Shown piece after piece: positions 1 through 9,659 of a stretch of 64,000 bases of DNA. The position numbers were made by a program, and so were the translations under genes. Position 1 is the stretch's first letter. Each line of letters begins with the position of its first letter. A model generated the notes under the pieces. That model saw nothing but the letters and a program-made list of their open reading frames with translations, did not search any database and was not told where the DNA came from. This DNA comes from Exiguobacterium acetylicum DSM 20416 (GTDB taxonomy: Bacteria > Bacillota > Bacilli > Exiguobacteriales > Exiguobacteriaceae), in the NCBI RefSeq assembly GCF_000702605.1, contig NZ_JNIR01000001.1:2604001-2668000 (forward strand). The letters run 5' to 3'.

Positions 1-368
1 GCAAGTTGTTCCTTTTGTTTTGTTAAGAAGTCTTTTGTTTTCTTATCAAACGCTGCTTCTTTATTTGATTCATGATCGTGGTCATGATCGACGGCCGGTT
101 TTCCATTCGCCTTTTTATCTAGATACTTTTGAACGGCTTTTTGTTTTGCTTCTGCTGAAGCTGCTTTTGAGATGACCCCACGTTTTTCAAGCACTTTTGC
201 TAATCGATCCTGATCGACCGTGTTCAAGTCCATCGGTGCACCAGGTGCTACTTTTTCTGCTGCTTGTACGGACGTTACCTGCCCACCAGGTAAGACCGGA
301 CCAACAGCAAAAGCAGCTGCCGTAATTCCAGATAGAACGGCTAGGCTAAGCTTTTTCTTTTTTCCCAC
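1..368 (-). CDS. Immune inhibitor A-like M6 metalloprotease, N-terminal part
   Basis: Only the first 122 or so residues lie in the window; the gene runs off the left edge. A GTG start at 366-368 follows an AGGGGG ribosome binding site. The protein opens with a lysine-rich n-region and a hydrophobic stretch ending near VQAAEK, a Sec signal peptide. Next comes APMDLNTVDQDRLAKVLEKR, then RGVISKAASAE, which resembles the propeptide start of secreted immune inhibitor A proteases of Bacillus. A short His/Asp run (DHDHDH, about residue 96) may bind metal or be a linker. The family is a secreted zinc protease of the M6 clan; the catalytic domain is outside the window, so activity cannot be judged. 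Confidence 0.75.
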   Translation of the reverse strand, partial: MGKKKKLSLAVLSGITAAAFAVGPVLPGGQVTSVQAAEKVAPGAPMDLNTVDQDRLAKVLEKRGVISKAASAEAKQKAVQKYLDKKANGKPAVDHDHDHESNKEAAFDKKTKDFLTKQKEQL

Positions 369-622
369 GTGAATTGACCCCCTATGTAGTAGTGAAAAGC
401 ATGTGATTACTATACTTTTCTGAATATTCAAATCATAGATTATTTTATTTCGTTAATCAATTGCTTTTAAGACAATTAGTGCTTTGTAACCATACCTATT
501 TTTAGGTAGTAATTTTAAATGATTTTCAAAGGATTCTTTCACCTCTTTTTCAAAAAAATACGCTTCTCTCATTTTAGAAAACGTTACGCTGAAGGCACTC
601 TGATTACCATAAGGAGGATCCA
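369..622. other. Divergent intergenic region
   Basis: This AT-rich gap separates the divergently transcribed protease and HD-GYP genes and must hold both promoters. The plus-strand gene has a near-perfect AAGGAGG site at about 610-617. I see no gene, riboswitch or clear operator. Confidence 0.5.
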
Positions 623-2110
623 ATGAGCCCTTTACAACATTTTGAACGTCATTTACTTAGAAACTATCTGATTGGTTCATTCGTCGCTGTCTTCGGCGTC
701 GGTTGCCTATTTATTTTCGAGACGCTTACCTTCACCGGAATAGAACAATTGATTTTAATCGGTATCATGGCTGCGTCCGTCAGCCTGATGTTTTCACTGG
801 AATACATGCTCTACTCCCGACATGTCGCTTCCTTACGCCGCTTTTTCAAAAACGATATTCCTTCTCTCGTCTCGTTTCAAGAGGCCTATCAAACGACACA
901 TCGTTTTCCGATACTGACTGTAAAGCGCATCATGGGACCACACTTTTTAGGTCTTTCCGTTCCTGCTTCACTTCTGACAGCCCTGGCGATCTCTCAAGGG
1001 TGGTTACAGATGCCGTACTATTTAATTGGTCTTGCTTGTTTTGGTGCGGTCCTCGTCGCCATCCTTCATGCTTTAATTGAGTTTTTTCTTACTTATCGTG
1101 TTACCGAACGCATGCTACTTACGTTAGAAAAATACGCGTTCGAACACGAATTTGATTTTCCTGAAAAAACGACGGTCGTCACGCTAAAGCAAAAAATGCT
1201 GATCAGTACACTGATCATCGGTGTTTTTCCCGTCATGCTGTTCGTTCTCGCCTCTGCTGTCCAGTTAACGGAAAATGAAAGTCTTCGCTCTTACTGGAGT
1301 TGGGCGACACTCATTTTAATCGTCATCTTATCCGTTGCGACGTTTTGTAGTCTTCTTCTGTATGAAAATATTCGCAAACCGATCGTCACCCTGCAACAAG
1401 GGATTCAAGATGTCGAAAGCAATCGACTCGTCTCGTTACCGAATCCCTATTCGGACGAGTTCTCCCACCTCGTTTCTGGTTTTAACTTGATGATGGAAGG
1501 TATCAAAAAGCGTGATGCGGAAAACGAACAGTTACTAGATAGTTTGTTCACCTTGTTTGCCGCGACATTAGATGCCCGCGATCCTTACACAGCCGGTCAT
1601 TCCGTTCGTGTCGCTGCCTATTCAGTCGAAATCGCTACCGCTGCCAATCTATCGAACGAACAAATCGAACTATTACGTAAATCAGCGCTGTTGCATGACA
1701 TCGGGAAAATTGGGATTCGAGACGATGTGTTATTGAAAGAAGGACGCCTCACCGATGAAGAATTTCATGCCATTCAGCAACATCCAGTGATCGGCGTGCA
1801 CATTCTATCGCAAGTTCAGCTTCCAAAGACGTTACAACCGATTCTTCCTGGGGTAAAGTACCATCACGAACGCTACGACGGAAAGGGGTATCCGGAAGGT
1901 CTTATAGGAGAGGACATCCCACTCTTTGGTCGAATCATGGCGATTGCCGATGCCTATGATGCGATGACATCCGATCGTCCTTATCGAAAAGGAATGCCAG
2001 TGGAAAAAGCTTTATCCATCTTGGAAGAGGGCATGGGTACACAGTGGGACGCCACCTTTACGCGTCTTTTTCTAGACTTGAAACGTTCGCCGATCGAAGA
2101 CGTGTCATAA
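623..2110 (+). CDS. Membrane HD-GYP domain cyclic-di-GMP phosphodiesterase
   Basis: A 495-residue protein with about six membrane segments (roughly 15-62, 105-155, 190-212 and 226-248), a HAMP-like linker (about 249-300) and a C-terminal HD-GYP domain. The catalytic HD pair is H358-D359 in LLHDIGKIG, and the GYP signature is at 422-424, followed by ADAYDAMTSDRPYR. HD-GYP proteins hydrolyse cyclic di-GMP, so the protein probably senses a membrane or extracellular cue and lowers the messenger level. The start follows AAGGAGG. The next gene lies 19 bp downstream with its own ribosome binding site and is likely co-transcribed. The ligand of the membrane part is unknown. Confidence 0.88.
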   Translation: MSPLQHFERHLLRNYLIGSFVAVFGVGCLFIFETLTFTGIEQLILIGIMAASVSLMFSLEYMLYSRHVASLRRFFKNDIPSLVSFQEAYQTTHRFPILTVKRIMGPHFLGLSVPASLLTALAISQGWLQMPYYLIGLACFGAVLVAILHALIEFFLTYRVTERMLLTLEKYAFEHEFDFPEKTTVVTLKQKMLISTLIIGVFPVMLFVLASAVQLTENESLRSYWSWATLILIVILSVATFCSLLLYENIRKPIVTLQQGIQDVESNRLVSLPNPYSDEFSHLVSGFNLMMEGIKKRDAENEQLLDSLFTLFAATLDARDPYTAGHSVRVAAYSVEIATAANLSNEQIELLRKSALLHDIGKIGIRDDVLLKEGRLTDEEFHAIQQHPVIGVHILSQVQLPKTLQPILPGVKYHHERYDGKGYPEGLIGEDIPLFGRIMAIADAYDAMTSDRPYRKGMPVEKALSILEEGMGTQWDATFTRLFLDLKRSPIEDVS

Positions 2111-2129
2111 GTACGGAAAGGAGTTTCTC

Positions 2130-2561
2130 ATGCATCCTAAAATCGTGGAACGTCATGAATTTTATTTTGTCGGTCTTGGACTGACATGTGAAGAAAACGA
2201 ACTGCATACGTTGATGCCGGAACTCTGGCGTGAATTTTCAAGACGTTCGCATGAGATTCCTGCGAAACCAGATAGCTATCCGCTCGATATCTCACTCGAA
2301 CGAAACGGAACCAAATACTCGCAATGTGTCGGGTATCCTGTTGCATCACTCGACGGTATTCCAAAAGGAATGAAAGGTCACCGGATCCCTGCTGCGCGTT
2401 ATGTCTTTTGGAAACATGAAGGACCCGATATCGAAATTTGGAAGTCATTCGAAAAGATTCAACGCTTTGCCTCAAAACAAGGGATTGAACTTGATCCTCA
2501 TGACTTTAAGATTGATGAGACACGAGACGATGTCCATCATCTCTACCAAAGGATTCGATGA
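2130..2561 (+). CDS. GyrI-like / AraC effector-binding domain protein
   Basis: A 143-residue stand-alone small-molecule-binding protein. The pattern of an early FYFVGLG strand, an aromatic WREFSRR helix, YSQCVGYP and IPAARYVFWKHEG fits the GyrI-like (SHS2 repeat) fold found in AraC-type regulators and in free-standing proteins. There is no DNA-binding domain. It follows the HD-GYP gene closely (GAAAGGAG site) and is followed at once by a terminator, so it is the last gene of a two-gene unit. Ligand and role are unknown. Confidence 0.7.
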   Translation: MHPKIVERHEFYFVGLGLTCEENELHTLMPELWREFSRRSHEIPAKPDSYPLDISLERNGTKYSQCVGYPVASLDGIPKGMKGHRIPAARYVFWKHEGPDIEIWKSFEKIQRFASKQGIELDPHDFKIDETRDDVHHLYQRIR

Positions 2562-2588
2562 ACCATTCTCTTGAATGGTTCTTTTTTT
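2561..2588 (+). terminator. Intrinsic terminator
   Basis: AACCATTC and GAATGGTT pair around a TCTT loop and are followed by a run of seven T. It ends the HD-GYP/GyrI-like unit. Confidence 0.85.
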
Positions 2589-2701
2589 GCGTTGAAATAT
2601 CTTTCACACTTAATATTTCAGTACAGGTACTACGGACTATATTCAGAAAATTCGATTTAATTCGAATGACTTATTCTCGCTTCTCTAATTCTTTGGCATA
2701 G

Positions 2702-4231
<1,530 letters not shown>

Positions 4232-4262
4232 GAAAATCTCCTCCCAAAGGATTTTCATATTT

Positions 4263-4293
4263 CCTCCCGAGTGTCGGACTCGGGAGGTTTTTT
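4263..4293 (+). terminator. Intrinsic terminator of the neutral protease gene
   Basis: CCTCCCGAGT and ACTCGGGAGG form a 10-bp stem around GTCGG, followed by six T. Confidence 0.9.
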
Positions 4294-4297
4294 GCGC

Positions 4298-4332
4298 AAA
4301 AAAGGACGGATTCGCTTCAAGCGAATCCGCCG
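4298..4332 (-). terminator. Intrinsic terminator of the SH3-like membrane protein gene
   Basis: On the minus strand CGGATTCGCTT pairs with AAGCGAATCCG and is followed by a T-rich tail. It sits back to back with the plus-strand protease terminator. Confidence 0.8.
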
Positions 4333-4337
4333 TTCAT

Positions 4338-5204
4338 TCATTCTTGTCCAGGATCACGCGCAAGACGTAAACGCATCTTTCCGTTATCCGGGAACACTTT
4401 TAGTTGTAAGGATTCTCCTTCGTACCACGTACCGTAGCTCGTATCGACGACGGGTTCACCCAGTGTCGATAATCCACCAGTCGAAGCATTCGTCCAGTCG
4501 ATCGCTTCAATGATTCCATCCGAAACGACGAGCAGATATCCAGCATTCGAGAAGTAATACGTATTGACAGCATCCTGTTGTGTATTCCCGACAGCACCAT
4601 ACTTCGCTTCGAATTCAGCGATCGGTTTTCCGAGATATTGCTCCGGCTTGTCGATCGGTTGGTTGGCGACTGCTTGCGAGAGCGCCGCAAGAACGGCTTC
4701 GTCTGACGTCCCTTTTGGTGCTTCCAAACGAACATCACTTTCCGGTAAGTATCCTTCGATGCTGTCATTGAGTTTGAGATGGACCATGCCGTCCTTCGCA
4801 TCCAGTACCTCATAGACATCACCTAAATCTGCTTTGTAGATGACACTACTACGACTCGCATCGCCGTAGACGTTCGCAAACGGACGCGTTACCCAAGCCG
4901 CTTGCGCATACTCTGCTGCTTTTTTCTTTGATTTCTTCTTTTCTTTTTTCGCTTCTTTTTTATCATCCGTTGTTGCTGTTTCTTTTTTCGACTCATCGTT
5001 TTTCGTTGCTTGATCCGTCGTTTTCGGCTTCTCGAGTGTTGATGTTGCTTGAGAAGCATCGTTATTCGTCAACATATACAACCAACCACCGACGATGAAT
5101 AATGTCGCGAGAATACCACCAAAGGCAATCCCTCGACGATTTCGTTTTTGTTTCCGTCTTTCTTGTCGAGACTGTCGTTCTTGTTCTTGTTGGTGTTCAC
5201 TCAT
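4338..5204 (-). CDS. Membrane-anchored SH3-like domain protein
   Basis: A 288-residue protein with a short, highly charged cytoplasmic N-terminus (about 1-24), one membrane segment (about 25-46, GIAFGGILATLFIVGGWLYM) and a lysine-rich low-complexity stalk (about 60-98). A bacterial SH3-like domain follows (about 103-160, WVTRPFANVYG to GYLPESDV). The C-terminal domain (about 170-288) starts with a helix and then LGKPIAEFEAKYG and YYFSNAGYLLVV, which resembles small extracytoplasmic domains seen in Bacillus lipoproteins; I cannot name it firmly. Topology puts the SH3-like part outside the cell, where it could touch the wall. The start follows AGGAGGA. A single-gene unit is likely. Confidence 0.6.
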   Translation of the reverse strand: MSEHQQEQERQSRQERRKQKRNRRGIAFGGILATLFIVGGWLYMLTNNDASQATSTLEKPKTTDQATKNDESKKETATTDDKKEAKKEKKKSKKKAAEYAQAAWVTRPFANVYGDASRSSVIYKADLGDVYEVLDAKDGMVHLKLNDSIEGYLPESDVRLEAPKGTSDEAVLAALSQAVANQPIDKPEQYLGKPIAEFEAKYGAVGNTQQDAVNTYYFSNAGYLLVVSDGIIEAIDWTNASTGGLSTLGEPVVDTSYGTWYEGESLQLKVFPDNGKMRLRLARDPGQE

Positions 5205-5272
5205 GTATGGTTCCTCCTGAAAAAGTCGACACAGTTTTTCCCCACTATACCACCAATGTTTACTCGAAAGAT

Positions 5273-6256
5273 TTAAATTTCGATGACAGTTCGACCACGA
5301 TGACGTGAAGTCAGCAAGGCTTCTGCGATTTCAGGTAAATCGTTTAGTGTTTTGACATCGACTTCTGACGCAAGATCGACCTGCCAGTCACTCGCTAAAC
5401 GTTGCCATAGCTCTTCACGATAGGCGATTGGTGTTTGTACCGCATCGATTCCAATCAAGCGGACGCCACGTAGGATGAACGGATAGACTGTCAACGTCAT
5501 TTCTGCCCCACCGACGTTCCCACACGTCGTGACGACACCACTATATTGTACGAAGCGAATGACGGACGCGAGCAATGGTCCTCCTACCGTATCTATGACA
5601 CCAGCATATGTTCCTTTTTTTAATGGACGGACCGTTTCGTCTAAGAACGTAGTGCGGTCTAACACCTCAGCCACACCCTTTTTTAGCAGCCGTTCTTGTT
5701 CTGCGCGTTTACCGGTCACGGCGTGTACCGTATAGCCTAAGCGAATGAGTAAGGCGATCGTAATCGTACCAACACCGCCCGTCGCACCTGTTACAAGAAT
5801 CGGTCCTGCATCCTTCGAGACGATTCGTGACAATTCATCAACCGATTGCGCCGCCGTCAATCCTGCCGTTCCGTATTGCATCGCTTCTAACGGACGGATT
5901 GTTTCCGGGAGTGGCGTTACCCAATCGGCCGGCACACGTATGTATTCTTGAAATCCGCCTGAAGTGTTCATCCCGAAATCAAAGCCATTGACAACGACGG
6001 CTTGACCCGTTTGAAAACGTTCATCTGTCGTCTGCTCGATGTATCCTGCTGCATCAACGCCTGGTGTATGCGGATAGGATTTTGTCACCCCTCGATTACC
6101 CGACATCGATAAAGCATCCTTATAGTTGACACATGAGTGCGTGACACGAATCAGGACGTCTCCCTCCGGTAAATCGTCGACACGTTTCGTCTCGATTGTT
6201 CCCTTATACGATCCGTCCACTTCTCGTACGACGAAGGCTGAAAAAGTGTGTTCCAT
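5273..6256 (-). CDS. YhdH/AcuI-type NADPH quinone oxidoreductase (acrylyl-CoA reductase family)
   Basis: A 327-residue zinc-independent medium-chain dehydrogenase. N-terminal motifs (SCVNYKDALSMSGNRG, PGVDAAG) and the Rossmann motif TGATGGVGTITIALL (about 154-168) match the YhdH/YhfP subfamily, whose characterised member AcuI reduces acrylyl-CoA with NADPH. It lacks the zinc-binding cysteine cluster of alcohol dehydrogenases. The start follows AAAGGAG. The upstream gap contains a strong minus-strand terminator, so it has its own promoter. The physiological substrate is not shown by sequence. Confidence 0.85.
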   Translation of the reverse strand: MEHTFSAFVVREVDGSYKGTIETKRVDDLPEGDVLIRVTHSCVNYKDALSMSGNRGVTKSYPHTPGVDAAGYIEQTTDERFQTGQAVVVNGFDFGMNTSGGFQEYIRVPADWVTPLPETIRPLEAMQYGTAGLTAAQSVDELSRIVSKDAGPILVTGATGGVGTITIALLIRLGYTVHAVTGKRAEQERLLKKGVAEVLDRTTFLDETVRPLKKGTYAGVIDTVGGPLLASVIRFVQYSGVVTTCGNVGGAEMTLTVYPFILRGVRLIGIDAVQTPIAYREELWQRLASDWQVDLASEVDVKTLNDLPEIAEALLTSRHRGRTVIEI

Positions 6257-6312
6257 GATTTCTCTCCTTTCTCTTGTGCTTCTCTATACCCTGTTGTTTC
6301 CATCGACACACT

Positions 6313-6349
6313 AAAAATCCCTGCCGTTTCTCAAAGAAACGGCAGGGAT
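6313..6349 (-). terminator. Strong minus-strand terminator
   Basis: A perfect 15-bp stem (6317-6331 with 6335-6349) and a three-base loop, followed on the minus strand by TTTTT. It ends transcription of the upstream DIP1984-type gene before the YhdH-like gene. Confidence 0.85.
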
Positions 6350-6350
6350 C

Positions 6351-6476
6351 GGGGACGGAAAAAGCATCAGGGTTCCATAGGTGGTCAAAGGTAACAGGTC
6401 AATCTGTCAATGGTTCATGGTCATCGGTTTGCCGTCGCCATTTCTTCTCCACAGAGGAAAATTGAGGTCCGTCCCC
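6351..6476. repeat. MITE/REP-like element with GGGGACGGA inverted ends
   Basis: GGGGACGGA at 6351-6359 is repeated exactly as its reverse complement at 6468-6476, bounding 126 bp of non-coding sequence. The interior is rich in short GGTCA and ATGGT direct motifs. GGGGACGG-type palindromic ends resemble repeats linked to REP-associated transposases in Bacillota, from memory. A structured RNA is the alternative. Confidence 0.4.
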
Positions 6477-6480
6477 TCCC

Positions 6481-6506
6481 CTTGACGTGGAGTCTCACCA
6501 CGCCAA
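6481..6506 (-). other. Short hairpin directly after the DIP1984-type gene
   Basis: CTTGACGTGG pairs with CCACGCCAAG with one G-T pair. There is no following T-run, so it may stabilise the mRNA end or belong to the neighbouring repeat rather than terminate. Confidence 0.4.
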
Positions 6507-6510
6507 GGAG

Positions 6511-7017
6511 CTACATGTAACGTCCACCATCAAAATCGATCGTCGTCTGGTAGTTCGCGGCATTAATCGCATTTGATACTTTGTGCGCTTGTCGCTCCAC
6601 TTCCTCCGCTTTTAGGCGATAAGTATCGGGATCGAATAAGGCATGGCGAATGACCGTCGTCCCTTCGAATCCATATTGGAACTCGCGTTTCGGTCGACTT
6701 GCAAGCATCTGGTAATTTTGTGCTTTCGCTCGTAATTGGGTAGCCCATTCGATTGCTTCGACGAGCGGCATTTCTCCTTCATCTGTCACGATCACAGTGT
6801 TTAGATTCGCTGAATAGACGAGACGATCCAAGACTCGCATATCGTGACGCACGATGTCCATCGCGGCTTCGACGTCGATTAAAGTCCGTCCTTGTTGCGC
6901 GGGGAGTGCTTCTCCCTTTTCTAAATCAATGAACGCGACGCGATCCATTTCTTCGATTAGCTGATCGAGTTGCTTCCTCAAAATACTCTTTAGTTTCACG
7001 GCATCTGCTAGGTACAT
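6511..7017 (-). CDS. DIP1984/septicolysin family protein
   Basis: A 168-residue, mostly helical cytoplasmic protein. LADAVKLKSILRKQLDQL, DEGEMPLVEAIEWATQLRAK and the ending LQRQA-like EVERQAHKVSNAINAANYQT match the DIP1984 family (formerly septicolysin-like), whose function is not established. Three consecutive ATG codons are possible; the third (7015-7017) has the best spacing from AAAGGGGAG. It lies 50 bp after the upstream membrane protein gene and is probably co-transcribed with it. Confidence 0.7.
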   Translation of the reverse strand: MYLADAVKLKSILRKQLDQLIEEMDRVAFIDLEKGEALPAQQGRTLIDVEAAMDIVRHDMRVLDRLVYSANLNTVIVTDEGEMPLVEAIEWATQLRAKAQNYQMLASRPKREFQYGFEGTTVIRHALFDPDTYRLKAEEVERQAHKVSNAINAANYQTTIDFDGGRYM

Positions 7018-7066
7018 CATCATCTCCCCTTTCCTGTTCCATTTACGTCATTCCTTTCAAAAGGTT

Positions 7067-7840
7067 TCAATCAAATTGATGGACGAAGGCACCAAATTCT
7101 CCCTGAATCGTTTGCTTGTCCATCTCCGATATCGTAGCAGTTCGTTCTGTGTAGCGTTCTAAGAGGTAGGCTTTTATTAGGATATGTGACGGTTTGAATC
7201 CGATCCGCAGGCACCATTCCTGAAGTGTTTCTGTATCATGTCGTCGTGAGCGGGTCGGGAGTATGTGATTGAACTGAATGAGTTGTTTGCGAATCCAGGC
7301 ATCTGGTAGCTCGACCGGATTCTCAGTTAAAACAAAGTCGTTGGATAAGGGCTGTAACGGGATGTCGGCTCTTATCGATTCCTCGTCCTGCTTCTTGGTC
7401 TTTCGACGTTTTCGCCAAACGATATAACCTATTATGACTAGAGGTAAAACAAGCAGGCTCATCAGTAACATCGATGAGGACGATCCCCCTTTTTCGTTCG
7501 TACCTCGCTTAGCATTTTCAACCCCTACAACGATGAGCTTATTCTTTTTCTTTTTCGGTTTGAGGTCTTTCTGTTTCTTTGGCTTTTCATTCGTGTCCCA
7601 AACACATAGATCTTCATCGTTCTTCATTTGCTTTTTAGGCAACCACGAAAGAAACGGAATATTTAACAGCTTGCCGTTTCTATTGCAGTTCGGTTTACAC
7701 GATCCATTCGTTTCGACCACAGACGTCTGAACCGCTTTTGGCTTCAGTGCTTGAACAGCCGCTTCTGTCAGTGGCTTACCAATCCCTAAGATTAGCAAAA
7801 TCAGTCCGATACCCGTTATGAGTCGTTTGCGAAGTGACAT
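7067..7840 (-). CDS. Membrane protein with DUF4129-like C-terminus
   Basis: A 257-residue protein from an ATG at 7838-7840, chosen because AAAGGGGGT precedes it; an earlier ATG lies upstream of that site. An N-terminal hydrophobic segment (about 8-28, signal or anchor) is followed by a Cys-containing Lys-rich extracytoplasmic region, a second membrane segment (MLLMSLLVLPLVIIGYIVW) and a basic stretch (RKRRKTKK). The cytoplasmic C-terminus has IRKQLIQFNHILPTRSRRHD and ETLQEWCLRIGF. That C-terminus recalls the DUF4129 domain attached to transglutaminase-like membrane proteins, but no transglutaminase domain is present. Function unknown. Confidence 0.5.
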   Translation of the reverse strand: MSLRKRLITGIGLILLILGIGKPLTEAAVQALKPKAVQTSVVETNGSCKPNCNRNGKLLNIPFLSWLPKKQMKNDEDLCVWDTNEKPKKQKDLKPKKKKNKLIVVGVENAKRGTNEKGGSSSSMLLMSLLVLPLVIIGYIVWRKRRKTKKQDEESIRADIPLQPLSNDFVLTENPVELPDAWIRKQLIQFNHILPTRSRRHDTETLQEWCLRIGFKPSHILIKAYLLERYTERTATISEMDKQTIQGEFGAFVHQFD

Positions 7841-7979
7841 CAGAAGACCCCCTTTTAACATCCATTATAATCCATTTAAGAATTTTACATGTATTTTTAT
7901 GGATGTATCGAAACGAGGAATGATTGTGTAAGGAGAGGGGAAAAGGTAGACAGACCTATTCAGAGAGGGGAACCATTTC

Positions 7980-9617
7980 ATGTTAAAACTCGATCACACG
8001 CATGATCCGTATCAAAATGCGGCGTTGATTCAGGAATATGTTGAAACGTCAACCAACGAACAAGCAGTTCGACAAGCGGAACAACTGCTACATGATAGTC
8101 CATTCATCGCACCACGACGTGATCCTAATCTTAGTCGGACACTTCGTTCGATGATCTCACCATTATTTTTGACGAATCGTGATAAACATATTCTACCGCT
8201 GACACCGGCTTTTGTAACGCCACGCGATGAGATTCGACCAAGTTGGTTCGGCCGGCTCAATCATGAGTTCGAACATTTGATCAGCGATGTCGAAACCGTC
8301 GATGTCACTGACTTTGGAGCAGTCGGTGATGGACAAACGGATGATACACAAGCATTCATCGACGCACTCGGTGATGGACATCGACAAGTCCATGTCCCAG
8401 CCGGTACGTACATCGTTCGGGGAATTCGTTTGCCTAGTTATACGATCTTAACAGGAGCCGGCAAAGGGAAAACGATTTTAAAGATGCACGATGACGCACC
8501 CAAAGGTCGTCGTCTCGTGACGAACCAAAATTATCTTCTCGGCAATCATCACCTACTCGTCGAGAAAATGACACTTGACTGGAACATTAAGCGCATCGGT
8601 GACGCGAAAAAAAGTAGCACATGGGGCAATCACTCCAGTTGTCTTACGTATGCGCATGTCACCTATGGCTGGGTCTTTGATGTCGAGGCCGTCAACCCGG
8701 GACTTCACTGTTTTGATATCTCGACACCGTATTACAATTACAATGGAGACGGAGCTCGAGCAAATTTAAGTAGTTCATTCATCTGGTTCGATGGATTGAC
8801 CGGTTCTGGATTCGGAGATGACGGGATTACGACGCATCATAGTGATCACCTCTTCATCTCGAACTGTTTCATGCATGATCCAAGTGGACGTGCCCATGCA
8901 GAAGGCTTCTCCAATTCAAATGGAATCGAGATCGATGATGGATCACGCGACGTCTGGTTGTTCAACAACGCAACAAGTCGTTGTTTCGGTGGACTTGAGA
9001 TTAAGGCACATGCGACCTCTTCTGCTGCCTCGACCGTCAAAATCGTCGGACACCTATCGATTGATGATCATCGCGCCTTTAACTTCCGACACATCGGACA
9101 TCATCAAGCAACTGATCCGACGTCTCAGACGGCTTATAATATCATCGCAACGCGTTTGATCGCTCAGACACCTCAATATACGGAGCTATATGCGAATTCA
9201 AAACCGCGCGCACTCGTCGTTTCTGCTTATCGTAATGTCGTCATTCATGATTTCACGGTGCTCGGTGATCCGTATTATGACTATCAAGAACAACCGATGA
9301 TTGGGATTCAATATAAGGCACGGAACGTCACGATCAGTCAGTTGAAGATGAGCGGATTCCGTCAAGCGAAAACAGACATCCAAATCTTTGGTGGAGAAAA
9401 CGGGGCTGAAGACGTGCGCCTTCGTGATATCCGCATTGAAGATTCCGCCAAACATGGGATTACGATCGGTCCAGACATCACTCACGTCAAGCTGACGAAC
9501 GTAGCACTAAAAGGAGACGGAACAGTCGGTTTGAACGCTAAATCGGAACCGGAAATGGAACGATTCATCGCGACCGGATTCAAAGTACCGATTCGCGCCC
9601 AGTCGACACAAGTATGA
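7980..9617 (+). CDS. Right-handed beta-helix (pectate lyase superfamily) protein
   Basis: A 545-residue protein. After an N-terminal region of about 100 residues, VDVTDFGAVGDGQTDDTQAF begins a GH28/pectate-lyase-3-type parallel beta-helix, with PAGTYIVRGIRLPS and repeated short strands to the end. Such folds bind or cleave acidic polysaccharides and also occur in phage tailspikes. No signal peptide or membrane segment is visible, so secretion would be non-classical, or the enzyme acts on imported sugars. A GAGAGGGG site precedes the ATG. No sugar-utilisation neighbours give a substrate. Confidence 0.75.
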   Translation: MLKLDHTHDPYQNAALIQEYVETSTNEQAVRQAEQLLHDSPFIAPRRDPNLSRTLRSMISPLFLTNRDKHILPLTPAFVTPRDEIRPSWFGRLNHEFEHLISDVETVDVTDFGAVGDGQTDDTQAFIDALGDGHRQVHVPAGTYIVRGIRLPSYTILTGAGKGKTILKMHDDAPKGRRLVTNQNYLLGNHHLLVEKMTLDWNIKRIGDAKKSSTWGNHSSCLTYAHVTYGWVFDVEAVNPGLHCFDISTPYYNYNGDGARANLSSSFIWFDGLTGSGFGDDGITTHHSDHLFISNCFMHDPSGRAHAEGFSNSNGIEIDDGSRDVWLFNNATSRCFGGLEIKAHATSSAASTVKIVGHLSIDDHRAFNFRHIGHHQATDPTSQTAYNIIATRLIAQTPQYTELYANSKPRALVVSAYRNVVIHDFTVLGDPYYDYQEQPMIGIQYKARNVTISQLKMSGFRQAKTDIQIFGGENGAEDVRLRDIRIEDSAKHGITIGPDITHVKLTNVALKGDGTVGLNAKSEPEMERFIATGFKVPIRAQSTQV

Positions 9618-9619
9618 AC

Positions 9620-9659
9620 AAAATGACAGGATGGACCGCGGTCCATCCTGTCATTTTTT
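9620..9659. terminator. Bidirectional terminator
   Basis: A 38-bp perfect palindrome centred on CCGCGG, with T-runs on both strands. It separates the convergent beta-helix and DUF1028 genes. Confidence 0.9.

Noticed and set aside
96-125. His/Asp-rich motif as a zinc-transport signature
   Set aside because: It lies within a propeptide-like region of a secreted protease and is only six residues long.
541-600. cre site upstream of the HD-GYP gene
   Set aside because: AGAAAACGTTACGC matches the cre consensus only partly, including mismatches at fixed positions.
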